From NCBI GenBank assembly GCA_001592805.2, contig CP051140.1, positions 3,101,501 to 3,165,500 on the forward strand: a stretch of 64,000 nucleotides of DNA, written 5' to 3'. This document shows, piece after piece, positions 19,449 to 29,353 of the stretch; the first letter of the stretch is position 1, and each line of letters opens with the position of its first letter. The notes below the pieces were generated by a model. That model was not told the origin of the DNA. It was given only the letters and a program-made list of their open reading frames with translations, and searched no databases. A program made the position numbers and the translations under genes. Origin of the DNA: Peltaster fructicola (Eukaryota > Ascomycota > Dothideomycetes).

Positions 19449-22116
19449 ATGGAAGCACAGCCAACACATGAGAATGTCGCAATCAACACTGATGCGCAAC
19501 CATCCTTGAGCGCTGCGCCGGAAAACGTTGTGTCTAACGGGTATGTATCACTTCACGCAGCTGGTGGCTCCAGCTTCAACTTCATCTTCATCTTCATCAA
19601 CCTTTGTTTCATTCTAACGCGTGCAAATCTGCTTGACCATGGACAATACTTGTCTCGTCACAAGCACTGCTGACTTTCATAGAATTCACGAAAGTCACAC
19701 CGATGGAATCGCGCCGATAGCTACCGAAACGGAAATCTCGACAAATACTGCTGCCTTCGAGGCAAACAGTGCTCTGCATGCAGATCTAAAGGATGCGTCA
19801 TCTGTGAAGGAAAGTGTTCCTGCACTTCCAAACGAGACTGTCCCTGGTCTTCAGCCCGTCTCCGACTTTCTTCCCTCCGAGAAGATCAATTCTCATCCCA
19901 CGCCACCACCTGAGGGACCAACAATCGCCACAGTCATGGACGACAAGAAGGAGGTTCCTCAGCCCCTGCAGGAAGTACAGACTGAGCAGACCACCAACGT
20001 ATCAGCCGCACAGCACGATATTGAGCCGACACAACCTCCACAACCATCACTAGCCACCGAACCATCAACAACCGTGCCAGCAGCAGGCGAAGCACTTCTC
20101 AACGGTGTCCACACACCTGCCTTGCCAGAAGTTGATGCGACACCTATCAGTGCTCCCGTCGAGCAAGCTCCTGTTCCCAGCCTCGTTCGCCCTCGCGAGG
20201 AAGACGTTGACGACGATGGTCCAGCTGCCAAGCGCAGCAAGCTCGAAGATGAAGAGCTTGCAAAGCCTCTGGACTCGATAGCACCTGCTGCAATCCCGCA
20301 GGCAGCTCCAGCTCCAGTCTCACAGGATGTCACAATGGCGGATGCGCCTCAGCAATCTGTCGAGCCTGCAACACCAGTTAGCGCAACGAATGAGGGCGCT
20401 ACATACTTCACAACACCCATCACTGATGTGCAGAAGAGTTTCCTCCTAGAGAAGACCAAGAATCTCAAGAAGACTAAGCACGCACTCGCATTCCTCATCC
20501 CGGTCGATGTCGTCAAGCTCAATATCCCAAATTATCCAAACATAGTCAAGAATCCCATGGATCTCACAACTCTTGAGACCAAGCTGAAGAACGACCAGTA
20601 CGCCTCCGCGCAGGAGTACGCCAACGACTTCACGCAGATCGTCATCAACTCGAAGCTATTCAACGGTGAGAACCACCCGGTGACAGTTGCTGCATACAAC
20701 ATGGAGGCCACATTTAAGAAGTACATGAGTACACTTCCTGGACCACAGGAATCTGCAGCTCCCAAGACTATCAAGCGTGCGTCTCCTGCAGCACCACGAC
20801 CACAACCTCGGCGCGAAGCACGCCAACCACCTCCGGCGCCGGCGCCAGTCGCTGCGTCGCCATCTGCTGCAGCTCAGACTTTCGCACTGCAGCCTGACGG
20901 TACACCGCAGATTCGTCGTGACTCGACGACCAAACGCCCACATCGCACGATCAAGCCTCCGCAAAGCCGCGAGCTCCCATACGCCAAGCCGAAGCGCAAG
21001 GAGCATCAGCTTGAGCTCAAATTTTGCGAGCACATCCTTGACCAGGTCCGAGGGCCATCATTCGGTCACTGCAATCACGTCTTCTTGTTGCCGGTCGATC
21101 CTGTTGCGCTTAACATTCCTCACTATCGCCAAGTCATCAAGAAGCCGATGGACCTCTCAACCATGGCACAGAAGCTCAAGTCTGGACAGTACGGTACTGC
21201 AAAGGAGTTCCGCGCTGACTTCGAGCTCATGATCGAGAATTGTCTCGTCTTCAACCCGCTCGGCAACCCTGTACGCGATCTTGGCATCGAGATGAAGCGT
21301 GGCTTCGAGGCTCTTTGGAAGAACAAGGAGAAGTGGGAGCGCGACAATAAGAAGTCATCAGAGCGTGCTTCCTCTGCATCTGATAGTGAAGAGGAAGAGG
21401 ACGAGGACGAAGATGATGACGACCCAGCTGCCAACGCTCGCGAGACCATCGCCGCGCTTACTAAGCAACTTGCCGAGCTGCAGAAGACTGTTGCTGCAGC
21501 AAGCTGGTCCAAAGATGGCAAGAAGAAGAAGGACGGCAAGAAGAGCGGCTCGAAGAAGGGTTCGTTCTCTGCCGCCGCTCCAAAGTCGAAGTCTTCCAAG
21601 AACAAGGCACCAAAGCGGGTCAAGGCACTGTCCTACGACGAGAAGCAGGAGATCTCCAACGCTGTCGGCAATATGAACGACGTCCAGGTTGGCAAGCTTA
21701 CACAGATCATCACTGAGAATTGTGCTAAGTACCGAGACATGGGCGATGACATGGAGCTTGAGATTGACGATCTTCCAAACGATGTCCAGGCTCTGCTTCT
21801 TCGCCATGTTCGATCTATCTTTGGCAATCCTAACCGCGGTGCGCGCGCCCTTAGTCCTGACGACCTCGCGGCTGAGGATGACGACGACTTCAATCCACCA
21901 GCTCGCGATCGTGCTGCTGCTGGAGGCAAGCGCAAGAAGCACAAGCCCATGGGCAAAAAGGAGCAACAGGACAACATTGCAGCTCTCAAAAGCCAGCTTG
22001 CCGAGTTCGCCAACCAGGGTCAAGGTAGTGTCAGTCCTGGTGCGTGGGCTGGTCAAGGCCAGGCTGCTGACGACACTTCTGGTGATGAGGAGAGCGAAGA
22101 GAGCGAGGAGGAGTGA
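19449..22116 (+). CDS. BDF1: BET-family double bromodomain protein Bdf1
   Basis: Exon 1 is 19449-19540 and exon 2 is 19683-22116. The 142-nt intron (GTATGT...TGCTGACTTTCATAG) joins VVSNG|IHESH in frame and gives 841 residues. BET proteins bind acetylated histones H3/H4 and help recruit TFIID. Bromodomain 1 lies near 280-380 and bromodomain 2 near 470-576 (FLLPVDPVALNIPHYRQVIK). Both keep the acetyl-lysine-contacting asparagine (KLFNGENHPV and VFNPLGNPV). The ET domain lies near 683-746 (LSYDEKQEISNAVGNM, DIDDLP-like EIDDLPNDVQALLLRHV). The N-terminal 270 residues are disordered and rich in Pro, Ala and Thr; an acidic tract and Lys-rich segment separate BD2 from ET. The C-terminus ends in an acidic SEED-like tail (GDEESEESEEE). 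Confidence 0.95.
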
Positions 22117-22741
22117 AGCGCTTCTCATGCGGCACCCAGATGTTGACGATGTACGGACTTGTGCTTTTTGTGTGTGTGCGACCTTTCGAAGCGATACCCG
22201 GGCGATCTGGTCTGGGCAAGTAGGTGTTACAAAAGGGCATGTTCTCAGGATTCACACTTCAGGCTGCCCTGCTTGTTGAGGCGGCGCTCGAGTCGGTACA
22301 TACTCGTAAATACAGCTGAGAGTCAGCAGATCTTGAGAGCACATGTTACCTATTGTTTCATCCTTCTACATCGATGTGACAGGTAGGTCGGAATACTTTT
22401 TCGAATGAATATTCTTAATGGTTGTCAGTGACGCAGTGCCATGACATCGGTTTCCGAAGGCGATCCAGACCAGATCCAGCCGGTGATCGCATGACTGACG
22501 ACACTCTTTGCGGCATCTGTTTCTACAACGCACTTGTGTTTGCCGTGCTACACTTCGACTTGTCGCACCTTCTATCCCTCTTGTGTTACAGCGAAAGAAG
22601 CTCAAACTAATCTCGATTCCAGTCCTCAAGCATTGACAGCAACAGTGTCTACCATACGACCTGCATCACTTGAACGCTCAACGCGAAGCCTTCTCGGTCG
22701 CATACCCTGTGTACACCATCACACCTCAGCATGAACTCGAT
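22117..22741. other. Intergenic region upstream of the DUF4050 gene
   Basis: This stretch holds the BDF1 3' end and the promoter or 5' leader of the next gene. The DUF4050 frame is open upstream to 22637 without an ATG, and a short ATG frame begins at 22441 (MTSVSEGDPDQIQPV), so an additional 5' exon is conceivable. I could not identify a convincing donor-acceptor pair. Confidence 0.35.
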
Positions 22742-23731
22742 ATGCATCTCCTAGATAGCGGTACCTCGAAAGAGATCCAGCAGCAAGAATCAAAAGAATC
22801 ACGTCGTTTGTTCAAGGAGAATATAAGGACTGATTGGGATTACCCAGCACTACCAGCATATCGAACGAATAAGTCTACAGCGATAACACCTCAGCATACT
22901 GTGGGAGGCTTCAAGGTACACCAGGCCACACCGCCAGATGTTCTCGAGCAGATAATACCAGAAGTGGTGGACTGGAGAGAACGATACTATGGAGACTCGG
23001 ACTCAGATATGGAAGAATCAGAGGCTGCGGCTTCCCAAGCGAAGAGCAAGACCAAAGCATCTTATCTGTTTGAAGGGCCAGACAGTGTAGGAGAGCAATT
23101 GTCGGACCGCGCTCTCTTGCACAAGCGAAAGCGTCAGAAGTCATTGGCAGAAGAGATGACGTGGAACGAAGGCCTACAGCACTTCATCATCCGACGTGAC
23201 TTGTGGACAGGCGCAAGGACGGTGCCACAGATACAGCTGATGCGCTCAAGCAAATCAGCCGTAAGCAGTGCTGCAGAAGCCTACAACGCATCTGTGTCGT
23301 CCTCGCCACGATCATCGACGTCTATGCAGTCTGATCTCACGCATACATCGCGGCCGTCCACGGCGACAACCTCGCCAGATCCAGTGGCGATGAGCATGAA
23401 GGAGCAGCTGCCAGCACTCGATCTGATGGTGCCAGTCATGTCGCAGCTTCTCACAGCTCATCCTGTGCGCAAGAAGATTGGCCCAAGCATGTACTCTGAG
23501 ATCTACTCGAAGATCATACTCCAAGCACGTACACCAGCAGTGCCCATAAATCTGCTCAGCCTGTCGAGAGCTCTGGTACATGGCTGGAAGGCTGATGGAG
23601 AGTGGCCGCCAAGGCCGAGTGCTCCCGAACCAAGCATCACGCGCAAGAAGGCGCACAACATCAAACAAGTCGTCACGCGAGTGCTGAAGATCTCAGGCAC
23701 AGACTCAGGGAAGGACAAGAAGCCTGGCTGA
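22742..23731 (+). CDS. DUF4050 / Gag1-like clamp domain protein
   Basis: The first in-frame ATG at 22742 gives 329 residues; a missing 5' exon is possible. Features typical of this fungal family are: an early RRLFKENIRTDWDYP motif (arm with tryptophan), VVDWRERYYGDSDSD, SYLFEGPDSVG, a basic KRKRQK stretch followed by EEMTWNEGLQHFIIRRDLWT and GARTVPQ, and a C-terminal block PSMYSEIYSKIILQ / PINLLSLSRALVHGWKADGE with WPPRP. A Ser/Thr-rich disordered insert lies in the middle. There are no membrane segments. Function is poorly known; I assign only the family. The 3' end is 42 bp from the convergent HbrB gene. Confidence 0.75.
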   Translation: MHLLDSGTSKEIQQQESKESRRLFKENIRTDWDYPALPAYRTNKSTAITPQHTVGGFKVHQATPPDVLEQIIPEVVDWRERYYGDSDSDMEESEAAASQAKSKTKASYLFEGPDSVGEQLSDRALLHKRKRQKSLAEEMTWNEGLQHFIIRRDLWTGARTVPQIQLMRSSKSAVSSAAEAYNASVSSSPRSSTSMQSDLTHTSRPSTATTSPDPVAMSMKEQLPALDLMVPVMSQLLTAHPVRKKIGPSMYSEIYSKIILQARTPAVPINLLSLSRALVHGWKADGEWPPRPSAPEPSITRKKAHNIKQVVTRVLKISGTDSGKDKKPG

Positions 23732-23773
23732 GATTCATGATATTTTCTGATTAATGATCGCAAACGACCTCTC

Positions 23774-26311
23774 TCACGCACCCACTAATCCAACTCTCTG
23801 AGACTTCACTCCTACCCAACCTCTTCGATCTCGTCCAGTTCTGCCTCTTCCCAGCCAGTTGTACTTCAAAGCGCCAGTCAACCGCTCAACGACGCCTTGC
23901 CCGACATCTCCGGTCTGGCACGATGCGAGCACATACAAACACTGTAGCATCTTGGCTACAGTATCAGTGACCTTGGCCGGGTCAATGGGCGGCAGCTGCG
24001 TGCTTGGCATTGGTTGCAGCTGCGGTGGCATTGAAGCGCTGAGATGTGGAAGATCTGTGCCGAAACTGCCAGCACTAGTGTTTGAAGTGGCCCGGCTACG
24101 ACCTGCTAGACCCATGCTTCTGCCGCCAGAAGACGTGCTTGACGCATCAAGCAATGTCGAGCTCTGCGAGTTATAGCTGCTCATGTGGGGGCTGAGACTA
24201 CCTGCAGTGTCTGGCCGGTCAGCGCCAGGATGTAAAGGATCTGAGCGAGAATGGCTCCGACCACCATCGAGGTTTGGAGATGCTGCCGCGTTGATGCTAC
24301 CCAACGACAGCCGGCTGAAGATTGTCATCAATATCTCATGCTTCGGTAGAATAATTGTATCTCGGAATGCGATGAGCGTGATTCTCCGGACATCCAACTC
24401 GTCGCCGAGTCGTGGCATAGTCGCTGTACTTCCTGATGAGGTGGGCCTGTCATCAGACTTGTAGCCTTCAGGCATTGCCGACCAGAACTCTTGTGCTTGG
24501 GCCGTCGTCATGTATGCTCCCTTGCCCTTGAACTCAAGATCCAGTGGCAGGAATACCGCCTGTAAGAATGGTACGATGGCCCCATACACGTTCGTCCAGA
24601 TGTCGACCAGCTTCGTCACAAGTCGATCGTCTGGTGCACCACGTATCAACTGAGCCAGGCTACTAAAGCCAGTGATAAGGAGCTCTCGTAGATCTTCGAT
24701 CAGCACCAGTGGTAGCTTCCTTCGAACACATCTTTCGACATGTGACGAGACTAGAATGTTCAACTCTTCGACAGGTCGAACTAGAGGTTCTCCCGAGAAT
24801 AGATTCAAGAGTCGTGCTTTGAGCAGAGGCCAGACGTCATCAGGACCTAAGCCAGGCACTCCCATGAGCGAGCCGATATTGCTTACTGCTGCTGCTGAAA
24901 CAGATGGCGTCGTGCTTTCAGCAAATGGAAAGCTATGCCCAGCAGTCAAAGTAGTAGCTGAGCCAGGCCCAAAGGCTATGTCAGCAGTGCTGTTGAATGA
25001 AAAGGGCTCATTCTTGTCAGTGTATGAGCTGTTCGCATAGATCGAAGCGGCTTCGAACTTGGCGGCCGCAGCAGCTGCTGCTTTCTCCTCTTTCTTCTTC
25101 TCTCGCAAAGCTCGTCCACCATGTCTGAGATCGAAGCTTGACATGGTCTTAGCGAAGGAAGTGGTGCTGGGCGAGTCAGGAGTAAAGGAGTACAACGGCT
25201 GAGGTCGGTCGGGGTTGACAGCCAAAGAGTTGGAATTGGCTGATGATAGTGGTAGCGATGCTTGATCATCCTTCAATTTGTGCTTGCTTCGTGATAGAAA
25301 GTTGTGTCGGTGCTTGTCCTTGTCCTTCTCGATGGTCGGAGTCGGCACTAGTGTTGATGTAGAGGCATTAGCAGAGGAGTAGAATGAAGTTGCGCTCGAG
25401 GGCTCCAGGAGACTAGTCGATGAAGTGTTTGCTAAACCACTGCGATATACGTGTGCTCCTATCACACCTTTGCCAGGCGAGGACACCTCCTTGTCTCGAG
25501 ACAGGGTCATGGTCTTCGGCTTCGAGAACAGCTTCATCTTCGAGCTCTTGCCTTTTGCCTCTTTGCTCGGTAACTGTGGTGGTGGAGGCGGTGGCATAGG
25601 CACTGCATGAGGTCGTAGGCCTGTCGGCGATGGCGTAATACTTCTAGTATGCGGGAACGCCACATTGGCAGCAGTCGTTGCAGCAAGACGAGATCCTCCA
25701 ATCAGGCCGTTACTGTATCCAAGCGGACCTGCAGACGCGACTTGTGGGCTCTGTGTATCGCTTGGTTTGCGCACGTTGAAGTATGAGGTGTTGATCTGAG
25801 CAAGTTCTTGTATCGAGCGTTTCCGCTCGCCTTGTAGTGGTGGAGGTGAAATAGTATGCATAGCTGCCTGTGCTGCTATCTGCGATGCAGTGAGCCCGGT
25901 TGGGTTGGTGTTTGGTAGAGACGGTTCGAAGAAGCCCTGGCTGTGCTGCCGTGCGCGATGACCTGGTGCGCCGAAGACACCGGCCGCCATATTCGGTGAT
26001 GGTAGTCTTGATGACCCATCTATAGATGTGCGCAGATTCGAGCGACTACTCTGTACAGATGGTGCAGTTCTCATTGGCGGACCGCCTCCTGCTGTAGAAG
26101 GTCTACTTAAGGATGCGCTTGAGCTGTTTTGCTGTTGTTGGAGTAGTAGAGGATGTGGTCGTTTATTGACAGAAAGCGATGTGAGCTGGCTCGAGTCTGT
26201 CGAGTCTACAGACATTTCAGACTCGCTGCGTTGTGATATGGATGATTGCGATCTGTGCCCGGAAGGCGAATATGGCCGTGGCGGCGCCCTGAGAGGTGCT
26301 CTATTGTCCAT
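23774..26311 (-). CDS. hbrB: HbrB-like TORC2-associated protein (Bit61/PRR5 family)
   Basis: This intronless gene starts at the ATG at 26311 and gives 845 residues. The HbrB-like domain lies near 480-675: DVWPLLKARLLNLFSGEPLV, VEELNILVSSHVERCV, LPLVLIEDLRELLITGFSSL, LVDIWTNVYGAIVPFLQAVF, LDVRRITLIAFRDTIILPKH. In Aspergillus the family controls hyphal branching (hyperbranching mutant hbrB), and yeast Bit61 and human PRR5 are TORC2 subunits. The first 475 residues are Ser/Pro-rich and disordered, with a polyproline run (PMPPPPPPQLP) and a KEAKGKSSKMKLFSKPK basic patch. A second disordered Ser-rich insert splits the C-terminal helical part (DTVAKMLQCLYVLASCQTGD). Membrane localisation of the complex is family knowledge, not visible here. 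Confidence 0.85.
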   Translation of the reverse strand: MDNRAPLRAPPRPYSPSGHRSQSSISQRSESEMSVDSTDSSQLTSLSVNKRPHPLLLQQQQNSSSASLSRPSTAGGGPPMRTAPSVQSSRSNLRTSIDGSSRLPSPNMAAGVFGAPGHRARQHSQGFFEPSLPNTNPTGLTASQIAAQAAMHTISPPPLQGERKRSIQELAQINTSYFNVRKPSDTQSPQVASAGPLGYSNGLIGGSRLAATTAANVAFPHTRSITPSPTGLRPHAVPMPPPPPPQLPSKEAKGKSSKMKLFSKPKTMTLSRDKEVSSPGKGVIGAHVYRSGLANTSSTSLLEPSSATSFYSSANASTSTLVPTPTIEKDKDKHRHNFLSRSKHKLKDDQASLPLSSANSNSLAVNPDRPQPLYSFTPDSPSTTSFAKTMSSFDLRHGGRALREKKKEEKAAAAAAAKFEAASIYANSSYTDKNEPFSFNSTADIAFGPGSATTLTAGHSFPFAESTTPSVSAAAVSNIGSLMGVPGLGPDDVWPLLKARLLNLFSGEPLVRPVEELNILVSSHVERCVRRKLPLVLIEDLRELLITGFSSLAQLIRGAPDDRLVTKLVDIWTNVYGAIVPFLQAVFLPLDLEFKGKGAYMTTAQAQEFWSAMPEGYKSDDRPTSSGSTATMPRLGDELDVRRITLIAFRDTIILPKHEILMTIFSRLSLGSINAAASPNLDGGRSHSRSDPLHPGADRPDTAGSLSPHMSSYNSQSSTLLDASSTSSGGRSMGLAGRSRATSNTSAGSFGTDLPHLSASMPPQLQPMPSTQLPPIDPAKVTDTVAKMLQCLYVLASCQTGDVGQGVVERLTGALKYNWLGRGRTGRDRRGWVGVKSQRVGLVGA

Positions 26312-27406
26312 GTTGTGGAATGTAAGTTGCGTATAGTTACTGCCAGTCCTTCACGTCGGGCATACCATGCGTATGCTCAGTCCAGTAGTGTGTATACTCG
26401 GCGATAAAGGCTTATTGAGCGGACAGAAATGTGGTGTAGATCAGCTCGGTACGCAGTGTAAGCAAGAGAAATGCGCGGTCGGTTGCTATAGCACGTATGT
26501 AATGCTTGCGAAAGATCTGGGGGGGACCATACCTCTGTTGGAGGAAGGTTGATTGAACAGTGTCGAGGTGAGTGATGACAGTGGGATGTTCCAGCCTCAC
26601 ACAAACGTCGCGAAGAGGAATACATTCACGAAGCCCAGAAGCTGTCACTATCCGACTGCACATCACTTGTACAGATCTGCACGAGAAGTATACAGCCATC
26701 ACCCTTCTCACAACCTGTCTCAACTGGCGCTGCAAGCTCCCACCGATAAGATGATGGCACTGTCGTGTCGAGTATAGACGCAATCCTATCATTCACACAG
26801 GGCCATCAATCCGAGGCCCTGTCGCAGTATCAAATCTATTTCACAGGTCCCATTCTCACACTTACTCCGATGACTATAGCAGACTCACGATACTTCGGCG
26901 ACTCCATGTGTAAGTGATGGCAGACGAGATGCCTAGACTGCAAGATAGAGCTCATTGCATCTACCTCGTCCGTTAACATGACTGTCGCTGCAAGCCTCGC
27001 GGGCACATCGTTGGGTGGTGAGTACAGGTGCTGTCATTTGCACCCAGATACTACTCTTCTGTTCTCACTGCGACTCGTTACCACTGTATTGCAATGATTG
27101 AGGACGGTATGCCGCATTGCACCTTGGTTTGCCGACCAGGTTGGCAGATCAAGAGTGGCTGCTGACAGCGGCTATCCTAGCACCCTCCACACTCTGACAG
27201 CCGCGGCCATCTCAAGAAAGACTAGTCGCCTCATTTCTAGGCGCGATATCCGCTGCTCGGGTCAATGTTCAAGGTGAGCACATTGATCCTGCAGCCTAGT
27301 CCTTGTGCCTACACAATGTGCTCAGTCTGCTTCCTTGCAAACAGTCGTAACGGATCAGGACCTCGTTCAAGGCAGACAGCAGAGTCGGTACTCCCTCATC
27401 GGCATC
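26312..27406. other. Intergenic region between HbrB and the P450 remnant
   Basis: Roughly 1.1 kb between divergent genes. Only short, unconvincing frames on both strands are seen. No RNA gene or repeat is evident. Confidence 0.4.
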
Positions 27407-29275
27407 ATGGCGTCCTTTGTCGTCACCGGACTATACCTGGCAGTCCTCCTGCTGGCACTCGCATACTTTGTGTATCGCCGGTCGATACCTCGGATCATAC
27501 CCGGAGACATCCCATATAACCACAAGTCTGCTCTTAGACCGTTCGGAGACATTCCTGATATTATGAAATATCCTGAGCCGATTGCCTTCTTCCACTCAAG
27601 ATGTGTCGAACTGAAAGCACCTATCTTCCAGATCTTCGTCGAGCCATTCGGCAGACCAAGCGTAGTGATCGCTGATGCTAGAGAGCATGTCCCTAGCGTG
27701 GAGATCGTGGTCTATAGCTAATACCTCACTAGGACTCATGACATCTTAGCACGCAGAACGAAGGAATTCGACCGAGCGAAGTTTTTCAGTGATCTGTTCA
27801 TCTCTGTGGCTCCGAACAATCAGGTCTGCCTTCCCCACTGGAGCACCAATGGCACGCCAACCGCAAACTCATGGCAGACACCATGTCTCCCACCTTTCTT
27901 GCCCAGTCTGCTGGTCCTCAAGCGCAGTCTGTCTTCACTTCTTTCGTTGATCTCTGGCGTGCCAGGAGCCGGCTAGCCAAGGGACGCCCTTTCGAAGCTG
28001 AGGTAGATATCGATACCGCCATGCTGGATGCTATCACAGCCATAGCCTTTGGCTCCAGTAGCCATGCTACAGACGCAGAAAGAGACTACGCCGCGAGCTC
28101 TGTCGCGACCGTCCGTGATAACGTCGATTACGACCAGACAGTGGCAGAATTCACTCGACAACCAGCGCCTCCAGAGCACACAGCTGTCGAGTTGATTGCA
28201 CACAGCACGCAGATCGCCGGTGACTCGCCTCTAGGAGCATACCATCACTGGTTTGTGTTGAAGTCCTTCCCTAGATACCGTGCGGCGATGGCGGAGAAAA
28301 GGAAGATCATTGCCCGACAGATCAATATCGCCGTCCAGAAGTTCAGTAGCCCTGAGTCGGCTGGTGACGATGTCAGATCTGCAGCTGACCTGATTGTCTC
28401 TCGGGAGATCGCCATGGCGAAGAAGGAAGGTCGACAACCCCAGCTGACGAGCCAAACGATCGAAGACGAGCTTTTCGGCTTCGTTGTAGCAGGTTATGAT
28501 ACCACGGCGACCACTATCAAGTGGGGAGTGAAGCTCTTGAGCAAGCACCAAGCTGTACAGTCGAAGCTTAGAGCAGAACTTCGTGCTGCATTCAAGGACA
28601 TTGCAGAGAGTGGTACTCTACCATCTGCAGCAGATGTTACAAAAGATCGTCCGGCCTATTTGGACGCCGTCATTGAGGAGATCCTCCGTATGGGCAATCC
28701 TGGCGTTATGCCGCTACGAACTACCACCACGGACGTCACCATACTCGGCCATTTCGTTCCCAAGGGCACTGATGTCATCATGCTGGTATGTGAAGATGGT
28801 CTGTTCAGGGATGTCGAGCTAATATCCCCAGAACGTCGGTCCAGGCCAAACGGAACCACCACTACCCGTCGAGGAGACTGCACGCAGCAAGACCAGTCAG
28901 GAAAGCATCGATACTGCATATACAGGCAGCTGGGATCCTTCAACTCTTGGTGAATTCTTGCCCGAACGCTGGCTGACCAAGAATGCCAAGGGTGAAGTAG
29001 AGTTCAACCCTCGAGCAGGTGCACAGCAAACCTTCGGAGGAGGTCTACGAGGTTGCTTTGGTGAGTACTTACTGATGGCCGACAATCCCCGAACTGACGA
29101 ACAGGCAGGCCGCAAGCTGGCATACGTCTTCCTTCGGCTTATCTTCACATACATGATATGGGAGTTCGAGATGTTGCCAATCGAAGGTGATCTTGGCACA
29201 ATGGACAGGAAGGTCGTTCTGACATGTACGCCGCTGAAGTGCTTCGTCAAGCTACGAAACATTCGCAACGACTGA
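27407..29275 (+). pseudogene. Cytochrome P450, frame-disrupted near the N-terminus
   Basis: The ATG at 27407 begins MASFVVTGLYLAVLLLALAY, a typical ER membrane anchor. The rest is a recognisable fungal P450: oxygen-binding I helix VAGYDTTATT, K-helix EEILRM (ExxR), FLPERW, and heme loop FGGGLRGCFG with the cysteine ligand. Two clean introns lie in the 3' half, at 28786-28831 (joining VIML|NVGPGQ) and 29061-29108 (joining CFG|RKLAY). The N-terminal part does not stay in frame. Between VVIADARE (ending about 27690) and DILARRTKEFDRAKFF (from 27740) there are stops and no splice solution that I could find. A CLP-TGAP-WHANRKLMADTM stretch is split over three frames by apparent single extra bases at about 27833-27836 and 27848-27849. 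A decaying gene or an assembly error are both possible. Substrate is unknown. Confidence 0.7.
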
Positions 29276-29353
29276 TCTCATGCTGAGAAGGCTTGCTAAC
29301 TCCTCGGATTATGTTTTCATTTCGAGGTCTATCCTGTTGTACAGAGCGTAATG

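Noticed and set aside
27407-29275. Secondary-metabolite gene cluster around the P450
   Set aside because: The flanking genes (HbrB, TAM41, BIR1) are housekeeping and no synthase, transporter or pathway regulator is adjacent.
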